From: Albimonas pacifica | Lineage (GTDB): Bacteria; Pseudomonadota; Alphaproteobacteria; Rhodobacterales; Rhodobacteraceae | Length of the DNA: 64,000 nt | Direction of reading: 5' to 3' | Assembly (NCBI RefSeq): GCF_900113695.1 | Contig: NZ_FOQH01000010.1 | Coordinates: 210,936-274,935 of the forward strand | Shown here: positions 1 to 8,079 of the stretch, one piece after another | Position numbering within the stretch: the stretch's first letter is position 1 | Layout of the letters: each line of letters starts with the position of its first letter | The notes under the pieces: model-generated | Database searches by the model: none | What the model saw: the letters and a program-made list of their open reading frames with translations, nothing else | What the model was told of the DNA's origin: nothing | Program-made: the position numbers and the translations under genes

Positions 1-510
1 GCGCCCGACCGAGACGTCGGTGGCGGCCGCGTAGACCACCATCACGATCGAGGGCGGGATCAGGATGCCCAGCGTGCCCGCGTTGCAGATCACGCCGGCG
101 GCGAAGCTTTTCGTGTAGCCCACCTGCTGCATGCCCGCGATGACGATGCCGCCGATGGCCACGACCGTCGCGGGGGACGAGCCCGAAAGGGCGGCGAACA
201 GCATGCAGGCGAAGACGCCCGCGATGGCGAGGCCGCCGCGGAACTGGCCGACGCAGGCGATGGAGAAGCGGATGATCCGGCTCGCCACGCCCCCCGTCGA
301 CATGAAGGTCGAGGCCAGCACGAAGAAGGGGATGGCGAGCAGCGTGTAGTGGCCCGCCATGGCGTTGTAGAGGGTCTGGGCGATGGAGGCGAGCGAGCTG
401 TCCGACAGCACCAGCAGGAACAGGGTCGAGGACACGCCCAGCGCCACCGCGATCGGCACGCCGATCAGCAGCAGGCCCACGACGACCGCGAAGAGGATGG
501 CGACTTCCAT
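1..510 (-). CDS. dctM: TRAP transporter large permease DctM (C-terminus off the left edge)
   Basis: Large membrane subunit of a tripartite ATP-independent periplasmic transporter; it forms the ion-coupled translocation channel. The visible N-terminal 170 residues start MEVAILFAVVVVGLLLIGVP and hold hydrophobic helices, the conserved segment LAIPFFVLASTFMSTGG and LSGSSPATVVAIGG, then GTLGILIPPSI, all typical of the DctM family. The ATG at 508-510 lies only 4 bases past the DctQ stop, so the two are translationally linked. The rest of the roughly 430-residue protein is outside the window. Confidence 0.93.
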   Translation of the reverse strand, partial: MEVAILFAVVVGLLLIGVPIAVALGVSSTLFLLVLSDSSLASIAQTLYNAMAGHYTLLAIPFFVLASTFMSTGGVASRIIRFSIACVGQFRGGLAIAGVFACMLFAALSGSSPATVVAIGGIVIAGMQQVGYTKSFAAGVICNAGTLGILIPPSIVMVVYAAATDVSVGR

Positions 511-514
511 GGTC

Positions 515-1258
515 TCAGCGCTCCGTCGGGCCGCGGCGATGCGCGGGATCGTGGTGGTGCAGCGGATCGGCGGCGCCGGGATCGGGGATGGCGTGGTGGG
601 AGCGGGCGTCCTCGACCGCCTCCTCGGCCTCGTGGGAGGCGATCAGGGTGGCGCGCTCGCCGGTCAGCAGCTCCCATCCCGCCTGGGCGAAGCGCAGCAC
701 CAGCAGCAGCATCGAGATCGGAAGGATGACGTAGGGCACCAGGCGGGGCAGCTTCTCGTAGGCCTCGCCCTCGTTGAACCACTCGGCGAAGAGCGGGTTG
801 AGGAAGGCGGGCATGGGCACGTCGTTGAGCTCGTACCAGCCCTGGCCGCGGGCGGAGGCGAAGCCGGTGGGGAACCAGCGGCCGGTGGTCGGCTGCATCT
901 CGCCGTAGGGGGCCCAGAAGTCCCAGGCGCCCTTCAGCAGCAGCAGCGCGAAGGCCAGGCAGATCGCGGCCGAGATCAGCGACAGCGTGCGGCGCACCGG
1001 CGGCGAGACGATGTTGATCACCGCGTCCACGCCCAGGTGGGCGGTGACCTTCACGCAGTAGCTGGCGCCCAGCAGCACCAGCCAGGCGAACAGGAACGAC
1101 GTGGTCTCGAGCGCCCACAGGATGTTGGAGTTGAAGACGTATCGCGCGACCACGTTGGCGAAGGTGATCAGCGTCATGGCGCCCAGGATCGCGGCGATCA
1201 GCGTCTCTTCGACGGCGTTGATCGCGCGGCCTGCGGGCGTGCGGGCCTTGTAGTGCAT
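515..1258 (-). CDS. dctQ: TRAP transporter small permease DctQ
   Basis: Small four-helix membrane subunit that pairs with DctM. The 247-residue product has hydrophobic segments around residues 20-40, 48-68, 88-110 and 180-205; the stretch FANVVARYVFNSNILWALE is the usual DctQ signature at the end of helix 1. It is longer than the common 160-190 residues because of a loop between helices 3 and 4 and a polar tail. The start is the ATG at 1256-1258. It follows dctP after a 209-base gap, so it is probably in the same operon. The substrate cannot be read from the sequence. Confidence 0.92.
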   Translation of the reverse strand: MHYKARTPAGRAINAVEETLIAAILGAMTLITFANVVARYVFNSNILWALETTSFLFAWLVLLGASYCVKVTAHLGVDAVINIVSPPVRRTLSLISAAICLAFALLLLKGAWDFWAPYGEMQPTTGRWFPTGFASARGQGWYELNDVPMPAFLNPLFAEWFNEGEAYEKLPRLVPYVILPISMLLLVLRFAQAGWELLTGERATLIASHEAEEAVEDARSHHAIPDPGAADPLHHHDPAHRRGPTER

Positions 1259-1467
1259 GGGGCCTCCCCCCCTTGGGAGCGGCGGCGCGCGAGGCCTTGA
1301 GGCCGCGCGACCGGCCGCCGGAGCCGGAGCGAGCCGGGGCCGCCTCCTCCCAGAGGGTCCCGGCGCCGGACGGCGCCGCCCCGACCGGGCGGGCCGGTCG
1401 GGGCGGGCGATGGATGCGGACGGGTTCGCCCCCGGGCCGCGCAGGGCGGCCGGGGGCGTCCGGTCTC

Positions 1468-2469
1468 TTACATGGACGCATTGATCTTCTGGGCGGCCTC
1501 GATGTTCTCGGCCCCCACGTCGCCCTCGAACTCGGCCCACACGGGCTTCATCGCGTCGACCCAGGCGGCGCGCTGCTCTTCGGTGAGCTGGCGGACCTCG
1601 CCGCCGGCGTCGATGATCGACTGCTTGGCTTCCTCGTTGACCTGGAAGCTGTCGCCGTTGCGGTCGGCCGTCACCTCGTCGAGGATGGTCAGGAACTGCT
1701 CGCGCACGTCGGCGTCGAGCCCTTCCAGCCAGTCGACCGAGGTCACCACCAGGTAGTCGATGACGCCGTGGTTGGTCTCGGTGGTGCCGTCCTGCACCTC
1801 GAAGAACTTCTGGCCGTAGATGTTGGACCAGGTGTTCTCCTGCCCGTCGACGACGCCGGTCTGCAGGGCGCCGTAGACCTCGGAGAAGGCCATCGCCTGG
1901 GGGTTGGCCTCGAGGGCGGCGAACTGCGCCTTGAGCACCTCGGAGGGCTGAACGCGGAACTTCAGCCCCTTGGCGTCGGAGGGCAGCAGCAGCGGCTTGT
2001 TGGCCGAGATCTGCTTCATGCCGTTGTGCCAGTAGGCGAGCCCCTGCAGGCCGCGCCGCTGCATCGAGTCGAGCAGGCCCTGCCCGGTCTCGGAGGCCTG
2101 GAAGGCGTCCACCGCGTCGATGTTCTTGAACATGAACGGCAGGTCGAAGATCCGGAACTTCTTGGTGAAGGTCTCGAACTTCGACAGCGACGGCGCGGCG
2201 AGCTGGACGTCGCCGTTCAGCATCGCCTCGAGCACCTGGTCGTCGTTGTAGAGCGACGAGTTGCCGTAGACCTCCATGCAGGCCTTGCCGTTCATCTCCT
2301 CGTTGACCCGCGACTGCAGGAGCGAGGCGGCGATGCCCTTGGGGTGCTTGTCGGTGTTGGTGACGTGGCTGAACTTGATGACCATCTCGCCCGCGTCGCA
2401 CGCGGCGTGAGCGGCGGTCGTCATCATCAGCGCCGCCGCGGCGGTCGCGGCGATCTTGAGAAAGCGCAT
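1468..2469 (-). CDS. dctP: TRAP transporter periplasmic solute-binding protein DctP
   Basis: Periplasmic binding protein that delivers a carboxylate-type ligand to DctQM. The 333-residue product has a signal peptide (MRFLKIAATAAAALMMTTAAHA, cleavage likely after AHA near residue 22). It also has the DctP hallmarks KFSHVTNTDKHPKG near the mature N-terminus, the ligand-arginine segment KGLKFRVQPSEV and DGQENTWSNIY. First gene of a dctP-dctQ-dctM operon read leftward. The ligand is not determinable, though the family mostly binds organic acids. Confidence 0.93.
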   Translation of the reverse strand: MRFLKIAATAAAALMMTTAAHAACDAGEMVIKFSHVTNTDKHPKGIAASLLQSRVNEEMNGKACMEVYGNSSLYNDDQVLEAMLNGDVQLAAPSLSKFETFTKKFRIFDLPFMFKNIDAVDAFQASETGQGLLDSMQRRGLQGLAYWHNGMKQISANKPLLLPSDAKGLKFRVQPSEVLKAQFAALEANPQAMAFSEVYGALQTGVVDGQENTWSNIYGQKFFEVQDGTTETNHGVIDYLVVTSVDWLEGLDADVREQFLTILDEVTADRNGDSFQVNEEAKQSIIDAGGEVRQLTEEQRAAWVDAMKPVWAEFEGDVGAENIEAAQKINASM

Positions 2470-2784
2470 GTCCTACCTCCCTGTTGGTTCCCGAATGCGC
2501 AAGGGACCTGACCGCAGCCTAGGCGGCGGCTGGTGCGGCGTAAATGACGTTTCGGAGACGAAATCAACCGGCGATCGCCGCGGATCGCAGTAAATTGCTC
2601 CCCGTTCCGCAGGGCGATGCGACCGGTCCGCATTCGGCGCCGGTCGGCGGAGGCGGCGGCAAGATCCTTGCCGCAGGGGGGAGGAGGGCGACCGTTCCTG
2701 TCCGCCGCGGTGCAGCACGCGCAGCGGGGGCCGGAAGGCCCGCCGCGCGGCCGGGAAGGGGGGCGGGGCGGCGTCGAGCGCGGC
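2470..2784. other. Intergenic region upstream of dctP and downstream of the HAD gene
   Basis: This 315-base stretch separates two minus-strand genes. It must hold the dctP promoter and the end of the HAD transcript. I see no convincing coding frame, no strong hairpin with a T-tract and no recognisable operator. Confidence 0.5.
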
Positions 2785-3564
2785 TCAGGCCGCCGCGCCC
2801 TCGCCGTGGCAGCGCCGCGCGTGCCAGATCTGGAGCGCGTCGGCGGTGACGTGGAAGAACGGCCCCGCGTCGCCCGACAGCACCTCGAAGGGCGTGTGCG
2901 GCTCGCCGAGGCTGGAGACCACCAGCATCGCGCCCGAGAAATCCTCGTCGCGGGTGTAGAGGCCGGGGGCGGCCAGCACCTCGAGCCCGGCGCCGCTGGC
3001 CGAGGCGACGCCGCGGGCGCTGTCCTCGATGGCGACGGCGGCCTCGGGCGGGACGCCCAGGCGCTGCAGGGTCAGGCGGTAGGGGGCGGGATCGGGCTTC
3101 GAGGTCTCGACGTCCTCGCGGGTGACGACGACCGCGAACCAGTCCAGCGCCTCGAAGCCGAAGGCGTTGAGGATCAGCGCCTCGAACGTCTCGCGCGACG
3201 AGGTGGTGCAGGCGGCGAGCTTCACCCCCGACGAGCGCAGGTCCTCCAGCAGACGGGCGACGCCGGGGCGCAGGGCGGCGCCTTCCTCGATCATCGAGAC
3301 GAACAGGGCCTGCTTGCGCTCATGGATGCGCTCGAAGTCGCCGGCGTGCTCCATGGTGGTCAGGTCGCGGGGGCGGTGCGCCTCGGCGTAGTGGCGCATG
3401 CGGGCGAGGCCGCCTTCCACCGCCAGCAGCTCATGATAGCGCTCGCGGTCCCAGGACCAGTCGAGGCCGGCCTCGGCGAAGGCGGCGTTGAAGGCGGCGC
3501 GGTGGAGTTCCTCGGTCTCGGCGAGGGTTCCGTCGACGTCGAAGATCACGGCCTTGAGGGTCAT
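2785..3564 (-). CDS. HAD-superfamily hydrolase, CbbY/Gph-like
   Basis: Probable small-molecule phosphatase or phosphomutase of the haloacid dehalogenase superfamily, cytosolic, 259 residues. All four HAD motifs are present: motif I DVDGTLAETE near residue 9 (nucleophile Asp plus acid/base Asp), motif II CTTSS near residue 118, motif III Lys in TSKPDP and motif IV IEDSARGV. The helical cap between motifs I and II is CbbY-like. In this group the products are often sugar phosphates, but no Calvin-cycle genes are adjacent, so the substrate is unknown. Divergent from pntA across a 501-base region. Confidence 0.88.
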   Translation of the reverse strand: MTLKAVIFDVDGTLAETEELHRAAFNAAFAEAGLDWSWDRERYHELLAVEGGLARMRHYAEAHRPRDLTTMEHAGDFERIHERKQALFVSMIEEGAALRPGVARLLEDLRSSGVKLAACTTSSRETFEALILNAFGFEALDWFAVVVTREDVETSKPDPAPYRLTLQRLGVPPEAAVAIEDSARGVASASGAGLEVLAAPGLYTRDEDFSGAMLVVSSLGEPHTPFEVLSGDAGPFFHVTADALQIWHARRCHGEGAAA

Positions 3565-3857
3565 GACGGCAAATCCTTCGATTGGGCGGACGCCGCGGGG
3601 CTTGCGCCGGCCGCATCCCGCGTGGGGGACAGGACGCGGTACGCTGGCGGCCGCTGGCTCGGGCGGGTCCGGTCGGATCGTTGCGCGGGCATGGCACGAT
3701 GCCCGCGGTTCGCGACAGGTCGATGACGGGAGGGCGTTCGGTAAGGAATGCGAACTTAGCGCCCAATTTCCGCCATGATACCCCCCGGAAACGGGCGCGT
3801 CGACTCCTTCGCATCTCGACAGCGACGCCCCTTGATGCGAATCCGACGCGAGCGGTT

Positions 3858-3891
3858 GCGGAAACGGGCGGACGAATCCGCCGGTTTCCGC
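3858..3891. repeat. Hairpin with tetraloop in the HAD-pntA intergenic region
   Basis: A 15-base left arm (3858-3872, GCGGAAACGGGCGGA) pairs with 3877-3891 with one mismatch around a CGAA loop. It lies in the 501-base gap (3565-4065) between the divergent HAD and pntA genes and is the first of three palindromes there. No T-tract follows, so a terminator is unlikely; a regulatory or structural role is inferred. Confidence 0.6.
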
Positions 3892-3918
3892 AGCGGCGCT
3901 GCGCCGCGGCGAACGGCC

Positions 3919-3935
3919 GCGCAATAATATTGCGC
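3919..3935. promoter_or_regulatory. 17-bp perfect palindrome, candidate operator for pntAB
   Basis: GCGCAATAATATTGCGC is perfectly symmetric about a central A and is one of the few AT-rich patches in this GC-rich region. The overlapping TTGCGCAA at 3930-3937 is a second, 8-bp palindrome. The position, about 130 bases before the pntA start and inside the only region that can hold its promoter, suggests a dimeric regulator site. Which regulator binds is unknown. Confidence 0.5.
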
Positions 3936-3996
3936 AAGTGGGGGTCTGGACGTCTTGCCTGTTTCGCACGTCTAGGCCAAACCGACGGTGGACAAA

Positions 3997-4033
3997 GCGG
4001 CGCCCGGAAGGTCTGTTCCCTTCCGGGCGCCGC
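3997..4033 (+). promoter_or_regulatory. Perfect 14-bp hairpin in the pntA leader
   Basis: Arms 3997-4010 (GCGGCGCCCGGAAG) and 4020-4033 are exact reverse complements with a 9-base loop. The hairpin ends 32 bases before the pntA start codon and just upstream of the GGAGGA ribosome site at 4041. There is no T-run after it, so it is more likely a 5' leader structure (stability, attenuation or translational control) than a simple terminator. Confidence 0.6.
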
Positions 4034-4065
4034 TGCGTCCGGAGGAGAACATGGAGGAGGGACGC

Positions 4066-5637
4066 ATGAGGATCGGCGCCCCAGCTGAGATCTTCGAGGG
4101 CGAAAAGAGGGTCGCCCTCACGCCAGAAAGCGCGAAGCGCCTGCAGAAGCTGGGCTACGAGTGCCTGGTGCAGAGCGGCGCCGGCGAAGCCGCGAGCTTC
4201 AAGGACGAGGCCTATGCCGAGGCCGGCGTCACGGTGGTCGAGACCGCCGCGGACCTGTGGAGCCAGGCCGACGTCATCGTCAAGGTGCGGGCCCCGTCGG
4301 ACGAGGAGATCGCCGCCGCGCCCGAGGGCAAGACGCTGATCTCGTTCATCTGGCCGGCCCAGAACGAAGAGATGCTCGCGGCCCTGAACGCCAAGCGGAT
4401 GACCGTCCTGGCGATGGACATGGTGCCCCGCATCAGCCGCGCGCAGAAGATGGACGCGCTGTCGTCGATGGCCAACATCGGCGGCTACCGCGCGGTGGTC
4501 GAGGCGGCGAACAACTTCGGCCGCTTCTTCACCGGCCAGGTGACCGCCGCGGGCAAGGTGCCGCCGGCGAAGATCCTGGTGGTGGGCGCGGGCGTCGCGG
4601 GTCTCGCGGCCATCGGCGCCGCCCAGGCGATGGGCGCCGTGGTGCGCGCCTTCGACGTGCGCCCCGAGGTGGCCGAGCAGATCGAGTCCATGGGCGCCGA
4701 GTTCCTGTTCCTCGACTTCGAGGACAGCCAGGACGGCGCCGGCACGGGCGGCTACGCGGCCCCCTCCAGCCCTGAGTTCCGCGAGAAGCAGCTCGAGCTG
4801 TTCCGCGCCCAGGCCCCCGAGGTCGACATCGTCATCACGACGGCGCTGATCCCCGGCCGGCCCGCGCCGAAGCTGTGGACCGAGGACATGGTCCTCGCGA
4901 TGAAGAACGGCTCGGTCATCGTCGACCTCGCCGCCGAGCGCGGCGGCAACTGCGACCTGACCGTGCCCGACGACAAGATCGTCACCGAGAACGGCGTCAC
5001 CATCATCGGCTACACCGACCTGCCGAGCCGGATGGCGACCCAGTCGTCGAACCTCTACGGCACCAACATCGCCCACATGATGTCCGACCTGACGCCCGAG
5101 AAGGACGGCAAGCCGGTCGTGAACATGGACGACGACGTGATCCGCGGCTCGACCGTGTGTCACCAGGGCGAGATCACCTTCCCGCCGCCGCCCCCCAAGG
5201 TGAAGGCGATCGCGGCTGCGAAGCCGAAGGAGAAGGTGAAGGAGCCGACCCCCGAGGAGAAGAAGGCCGCCGAGCTCGCCGCCTTCAAGAAGCAGACCCG
5301 CAGCCAGGTCACGCTGCTGGCCGTGGGCGCGGCGCTGCTGCTGGGCGTGGGCCTGGTCGCTCCGGCCAGCTTTATGCAGCACTTCATCGTCTTCGTGCTG
5401 TCGGTCTTCGTCGGCTTCCAGGTGATCTGGGGCGTGGCGCATTCGCTGCACACGCCGCTGATGGCGGTGACCAACGCCATCTCCTCGATCATCATCCTGG
5501 GCGCGCTGATGCAGATCGGCTCGGGCTCGTGGATCGTGATCGTGCTCGCCGCGCTGTCGGTGTTCATGGCCGGCATCAACATCTTCGGCGGCTTCCTCGT
5601 CACCCGGCGCATGCTCGCCATGTTCCAGAAATCGTAA
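4066..5637 (+). CDS. pntA: NAD(P) transhydrogenase subunit alpha (fused form)
   Basis: Alpha subunit of the proton-translocating membrane transhydrogenase, which transfers hydride from NADH to NADP+ using the proton gradient. 523 residues. Domain I (about 1-380) starts [20 protein letters not shown] and carries the NAD-binding glycine motif [15 protein letters not shown] and the mobile-loop region [11 protein letters not shown] Pro/Lys/Glu-rich linker (about 380-420) joins four C-terminal membrane helices. The start at 4066 gives the family-standard N-terminus; an ATG at 4051 is in frame and also has a ribosome site (GGAGGA). Many alphaproteobacteria split this gene in two; here it is one E. 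coli-like fusion. pntB follows 13 bases later. Confidence 0.96.
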   Translation: MRIGAPAEIFEGEKRVALTPESAKRLQKLGYECLVQSGAGEAASFKDEAYAEAGVTVVETAADLWSQADVIVKVRAPSDEEIAAAPEGKTLISFIWPAQNEEMLAALNAKRMTVLAMDMVPRISRAQKMDALSSMANIGGYRAVVEAANNFGRFFTGQVTAAGKVPPAKILVVGAGVAGLAAIGAAQAMGAVVRAFDVRPEVAEQIESMGAEFLFLDFEDSQDGAGTGGYAAPSSPEFREKQLELFRAQAPEVDIVITTALIPGRPAPKLWTEDMVLAMKNGSVIVDLAAERGGNCDLTVPDDKIVTENGVTIIGYTDLPSRMATQSSNLYGTNIAHMMSDLTPEKDGKPVVNMDDDVIRGSTVCHQGEITFPPPPPKVKAIAAAKPKEKVKEPTPEEKKAAELAAFKKQTRSQVTLLAVGAALLLGVGLVAPASFMQHFIVFVLSVFVGFQVIWGVAHSLHTPLMAVTNAISSIIILGALMQIGSGSWIVIVLAALSVFMAGINIFGGFLVTRRMLAMFQKS

Positions 5638-5650
5638 GGAGGGCGAGGGC

Positions 5651-7084
5651 ATGGACTACGGATTCTCGACCGCGGCCTATGTGGTCGCGGCGGTTCTCTT
5701 CATCCTGTCGCTGGGCGGCCTGTCGAACCAGGAGAAGGCCAAGCGCGCGGTCTGGTACGGCATCGCCGGCATGGCGCTGGCCGTCGCCGCCACGCTGGTG
5801 GGCCCCGGCTCGGGCCTGTGGCTGCTGTCGGTGATCCTGATCGCGGCCGGCGGCATCATCGGCTTCTTCGTCGCCAAGCGCGTGCAGATGACCGAGATGC
5901 CCCAGCTGGTCGCGGCGATGCACTCGCTGGTGGGTCTGGCCGCGGTCTTCGTGGGCTACAACGCCCATGTCGAGCTGGGCCGGGTCATGGCCATGGACGA
6001 CGCGGCGCGCGTGGGGCTGGAGGGCTTCGCGGCCCTGCTCGCCAAGAAGGACGCGGTGGAGATCGCGATCCTGCGCGTCGAGCTGTTCCTGGGCGTGTTC
6101 ATCGGCGCGATCACCTTCACCGGCTCGGTCATCGCCTACGGCAAGCTGGCGGGGAAGGTCACCTCGGCCGCGAAGAAGCTGCCGGGCGGGCATGTGCTGA
6201 ACGCCTCGGCGGCCGCGATCTCGGTGCTGTCGCTGATCTGGTACTTCAACTCCGGCGGGCTGGCGCCCCTGCTGATCATGACGATCTGCGCGCTGTTCAT
6301 CGGCTACCACCTGATCATGGGCATCGGCGGCGCCGACATGCCGGTGGTCGTGTCGATGCTCAACTCCTACTCGGGGTGGGCGGCGGCGGCGATCGGCTTC
6401 AGCCTCGGCAACGACCTGCTGATCGTGGTCGGCGCGCTGGTCGGTTCTTCCGGTGCGATCCTGAGCTACATCATGTGCAAGGCGATGAACCGGCACTTCG
6501 TCTCGGTGATCCTGGGCGGCTTCGGCGGGACCTCGGGCCCGGCGATGGAGGTCGAGGGCGAGATGGTCGCCATCGACGCCGACGGCGTGGCCGCGGCGCT
6601 GGAGGAGGCGGACTCGATCATCGTGGTGCCGGGCTACGGCATGGCGGTGGCGCAGGCGCAGCAGTCGGTCTCGGAGCTGACCCGCAAGATGCGCGCGGCG
6701 GGCAAGGAGTTCCGCTTCGCCATCCACCCCGTCGCGGGGCGTCTGCCGGGGCACATGAACGTGCTGCTGGCCGAGGCCAAGGTCCCCTACGACATCGTCC
6801 TGGAGATGGACGAGATCAACGAGGACTTCCCCGAGACGGACGTGGTGATCATCATCGGGGCGAACGACATCGTGAACCCCGCGGCGCAGGACGACCCGAA
6901 CTCCCCCATCGCCGGCATGCCGGTGCTGGAGGTGTGGAAGGCCAAGCAGGTGTTCGTGTCCAAGCGCGGGCAGGGCACCGGCTACTCGGGCATCGAGAAC
7001 CCGCTGTTCTTCAAGGACAACACGCGGATGTTCTACGGCGACGCCAAGGCCTCGATCGACGCGCTGCTGTCGAAGCTGGGCTGA
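5651..7084 (+). CDS. pntB: NAD(P) transhydrogenase subunit beta
   Basis: Beta subunit that binds NADP(H) and completes the proton channel. 477 residues. The first roughly 260 are hydrophobic with eight or nine membrane helices; the C-terminal domain (about 290-477) binds NADP(H) through [33 protein letters not shown] and [13 protein letters not shown], all canonical. AAGGAGG lies just before the ATG. Same operon as pntA and followed by a clear terminator at 7109. Confidence 0.97.
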   Translation: MDYGFSTAAYVVAAVLFILSLGGLSNQEKAKRAVWYGIAGMALAVAATLVGPGSGLWLLSVILIAAGGIIGFFVAKRVQMTEMPQLVAAMHSLVGLAAVFVGYNAHVELGRVMAMDDAARVGLEGFAALLAKKDAVEIAILRVELFLGVFIGAITFTGSVIAYGKLAGKVTSAAKKLPGGHVLNASAAAISVLSLIWYFNSGGLAPLLIMTICALFIGYHLIMGIGGADMPVVVSMLNSYSGWAAAAIGFSLGNDLLIVVGALVGSSGAILSYIMCKAMNRHFVSVILGGFGGTSGPAMEVEGEMVAIDADGVAAALEEADSIIVVPGYGMAVAQAQQSVSELTRKMRAAGKEFRFAIHPVAGRLPGHMNVLLAEAKVPYDIVLEMDEINEDFPETDVVIIIGANDIVNPAAQDDPNSPIAGMPVLEVWKAKQVFVSKRGQGTGYSGIENPLFFKDNTRMFYGDAKASIDALLSKLG

Positions 7085-7108
7085 GGCCTCGAACGATCTG
7101 AGAACGGG

Positions 7109-7140
7109 ACGGGCCGCGCATCGGTGGATGCGCGGCCCGT
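7109..7140 (+). terminator. Terminator of pntAB
   Basis: Perfect 13-bp stem (7109-7121 ACGGGCCGCGCAT with 7128-7140) and a 6-base loop, 24 bases after the pntB stop. The downstream T content is weak, as is common in this GC-rich genome. Confidence 0.75.
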
Positions 7141-7259
7141 TCGGAGTCTACAGGCGCCCTGCGGGCGGGCATGGCTGCGCTGCGCGTGTGGGAGCGTCGG
7201 GAGGAATCGGCTGATGGCGGAGCCTCCGGCGGGCTCCTGACTCACCCAAGAACAAGCCC

Positions 7260-7422
7260 GCGCCTGTCCTCCGGAGCCGTCCATCGCGTCTGATGCCTGA
7301 GCGACTCGCCGGGGGCGGTCAAGGACAAGCCGCGCTTCGCGCGGTCGCTGCGCGATCCTTGACCGCCCCCGGCGAGTCGCTCTGATCGGCATCCGCGATG
7401 GACGGCTCCGGAGAACAGGCGC
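7260..7422. repeat. Large non-coding inverted repeat (about 66-bp arms, 30-base loop)
   Basis: Left arm 7260-7325 and right arm 7356-7422 are reverse complements over an outer block of about 29 bp with one mismatch and an inner perfect 27-bp block (left copy 7299-7325). A diverged stretch of about 10 bases separates the blocks. The 30-base loop itself folds (CCGCGCTTCGCGCGG). It sits in the 388-base gap after pntB with no coding potential. It is far longer than a terminator and looks like a MITE-type or cruciform-forming palindrome. Confidence 0.75.
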
Positions 7423-7472
7423 TCCCGGCAGGGCCTGGGGCCGGCGGGCGCCCGGAGAGGCGCGTCGCGCGG

Positions 7473-7727
7473 TCAGTGCAGGGGGCGCGAGAGGCGGATC
7501 GGACCCTTGGCGGAGAGGGCGTCGACCGCCTTGCCCGACTGGGTGACCGAGATCAGCCCGTCGCGCTGCAGGCGACTCGCCACCATGCGCACGCGGTCGA
7601 GCAGGGGGCGCCAGTCGTCGGGGTTCAGCGCACGCGCGGCGTCGGAAGGGCAGAAGCTGGAATCGGCGTCGCGGCTGCGGGCCAGGTCGAGCAATGTCTC
7701 GGCGATTCGGTCGTCTGTCGTATTCAT
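7473..7727 (-). CDS. DUF3253 domain protein
   Basis: 84-residue cytosolic protein whose whole length matches the DUF3253 pattern: an N-terminal helix (RIAETLLDLARSR), then FCPSDAARALNPDDWRPLLD, MVASRLQRDGLISVTQSGK and the C-terminal GPIRLSRP. The fold is winged-helix-like and the family's function is not known. The ATG at 7725-7727 is the only good start. No operon partner; it is convergent with pntB across the large inverted repeat. Confidence 0.8.
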   Translation of the reverse strand: MNTTDDRIAETLLDLARSRDADSSFCPSDAARALNPDDWRPLLDRVRMVASRLQRDGLISVTQSGKAVDALSAKGPIRLSRPLH

Positions 7728-8079
7728 TGTGATTCGATCCTCCCGGAGCCCGGCAACATAGCACCGTCGGGCCGGAGGCGCCCCGTCGCCGGGACGCGCC
7801 ACGCGGAGCCCCCGGGCGGCGCCGCCGGCCCGCGCGACGGGGTCGCGGCGGGGCGGCGCTACGGCGCTGCGGGAGGGGCGTCGAGGGGAGGCGGAAACCG
7901 CATGCCTCCCACGCGCCGGAGAAATCCGGCCCGCCTTTATATGGACATCGCCGACCGCGCGGCTAGGGTCGGGCGCGAAGGAATTCGCCTCGCGCCGCGG
8001 CGGCCCCCCGCAATCGGTTCTCGGATCGGGACAGGCCGCCGGACCCCCGGCGCCGGCAATGAAGCAAGGGATGATCGAC
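7728..8079. other. Intergenic region between DUF3253 gene and CoxL-like gene
   Basis: These 352 bases lie between divergent genes and should hold both promoters. A short AT-rich patch (TTTATATGG, near 7936) is a possible -10 region for the downstream gene. I see no other gene or clear operator. Confidence 0.4.

Noticed and set aside
2785..5652. A 955-codon open frame on the minus strand across pntA
   Set aside because: Only its 3' 259 codons are the HAD gene; the rest lies opposite pntA and has His/Arg/Asp-rich shadow composition typical of antisense frames in GC-rich DNA.
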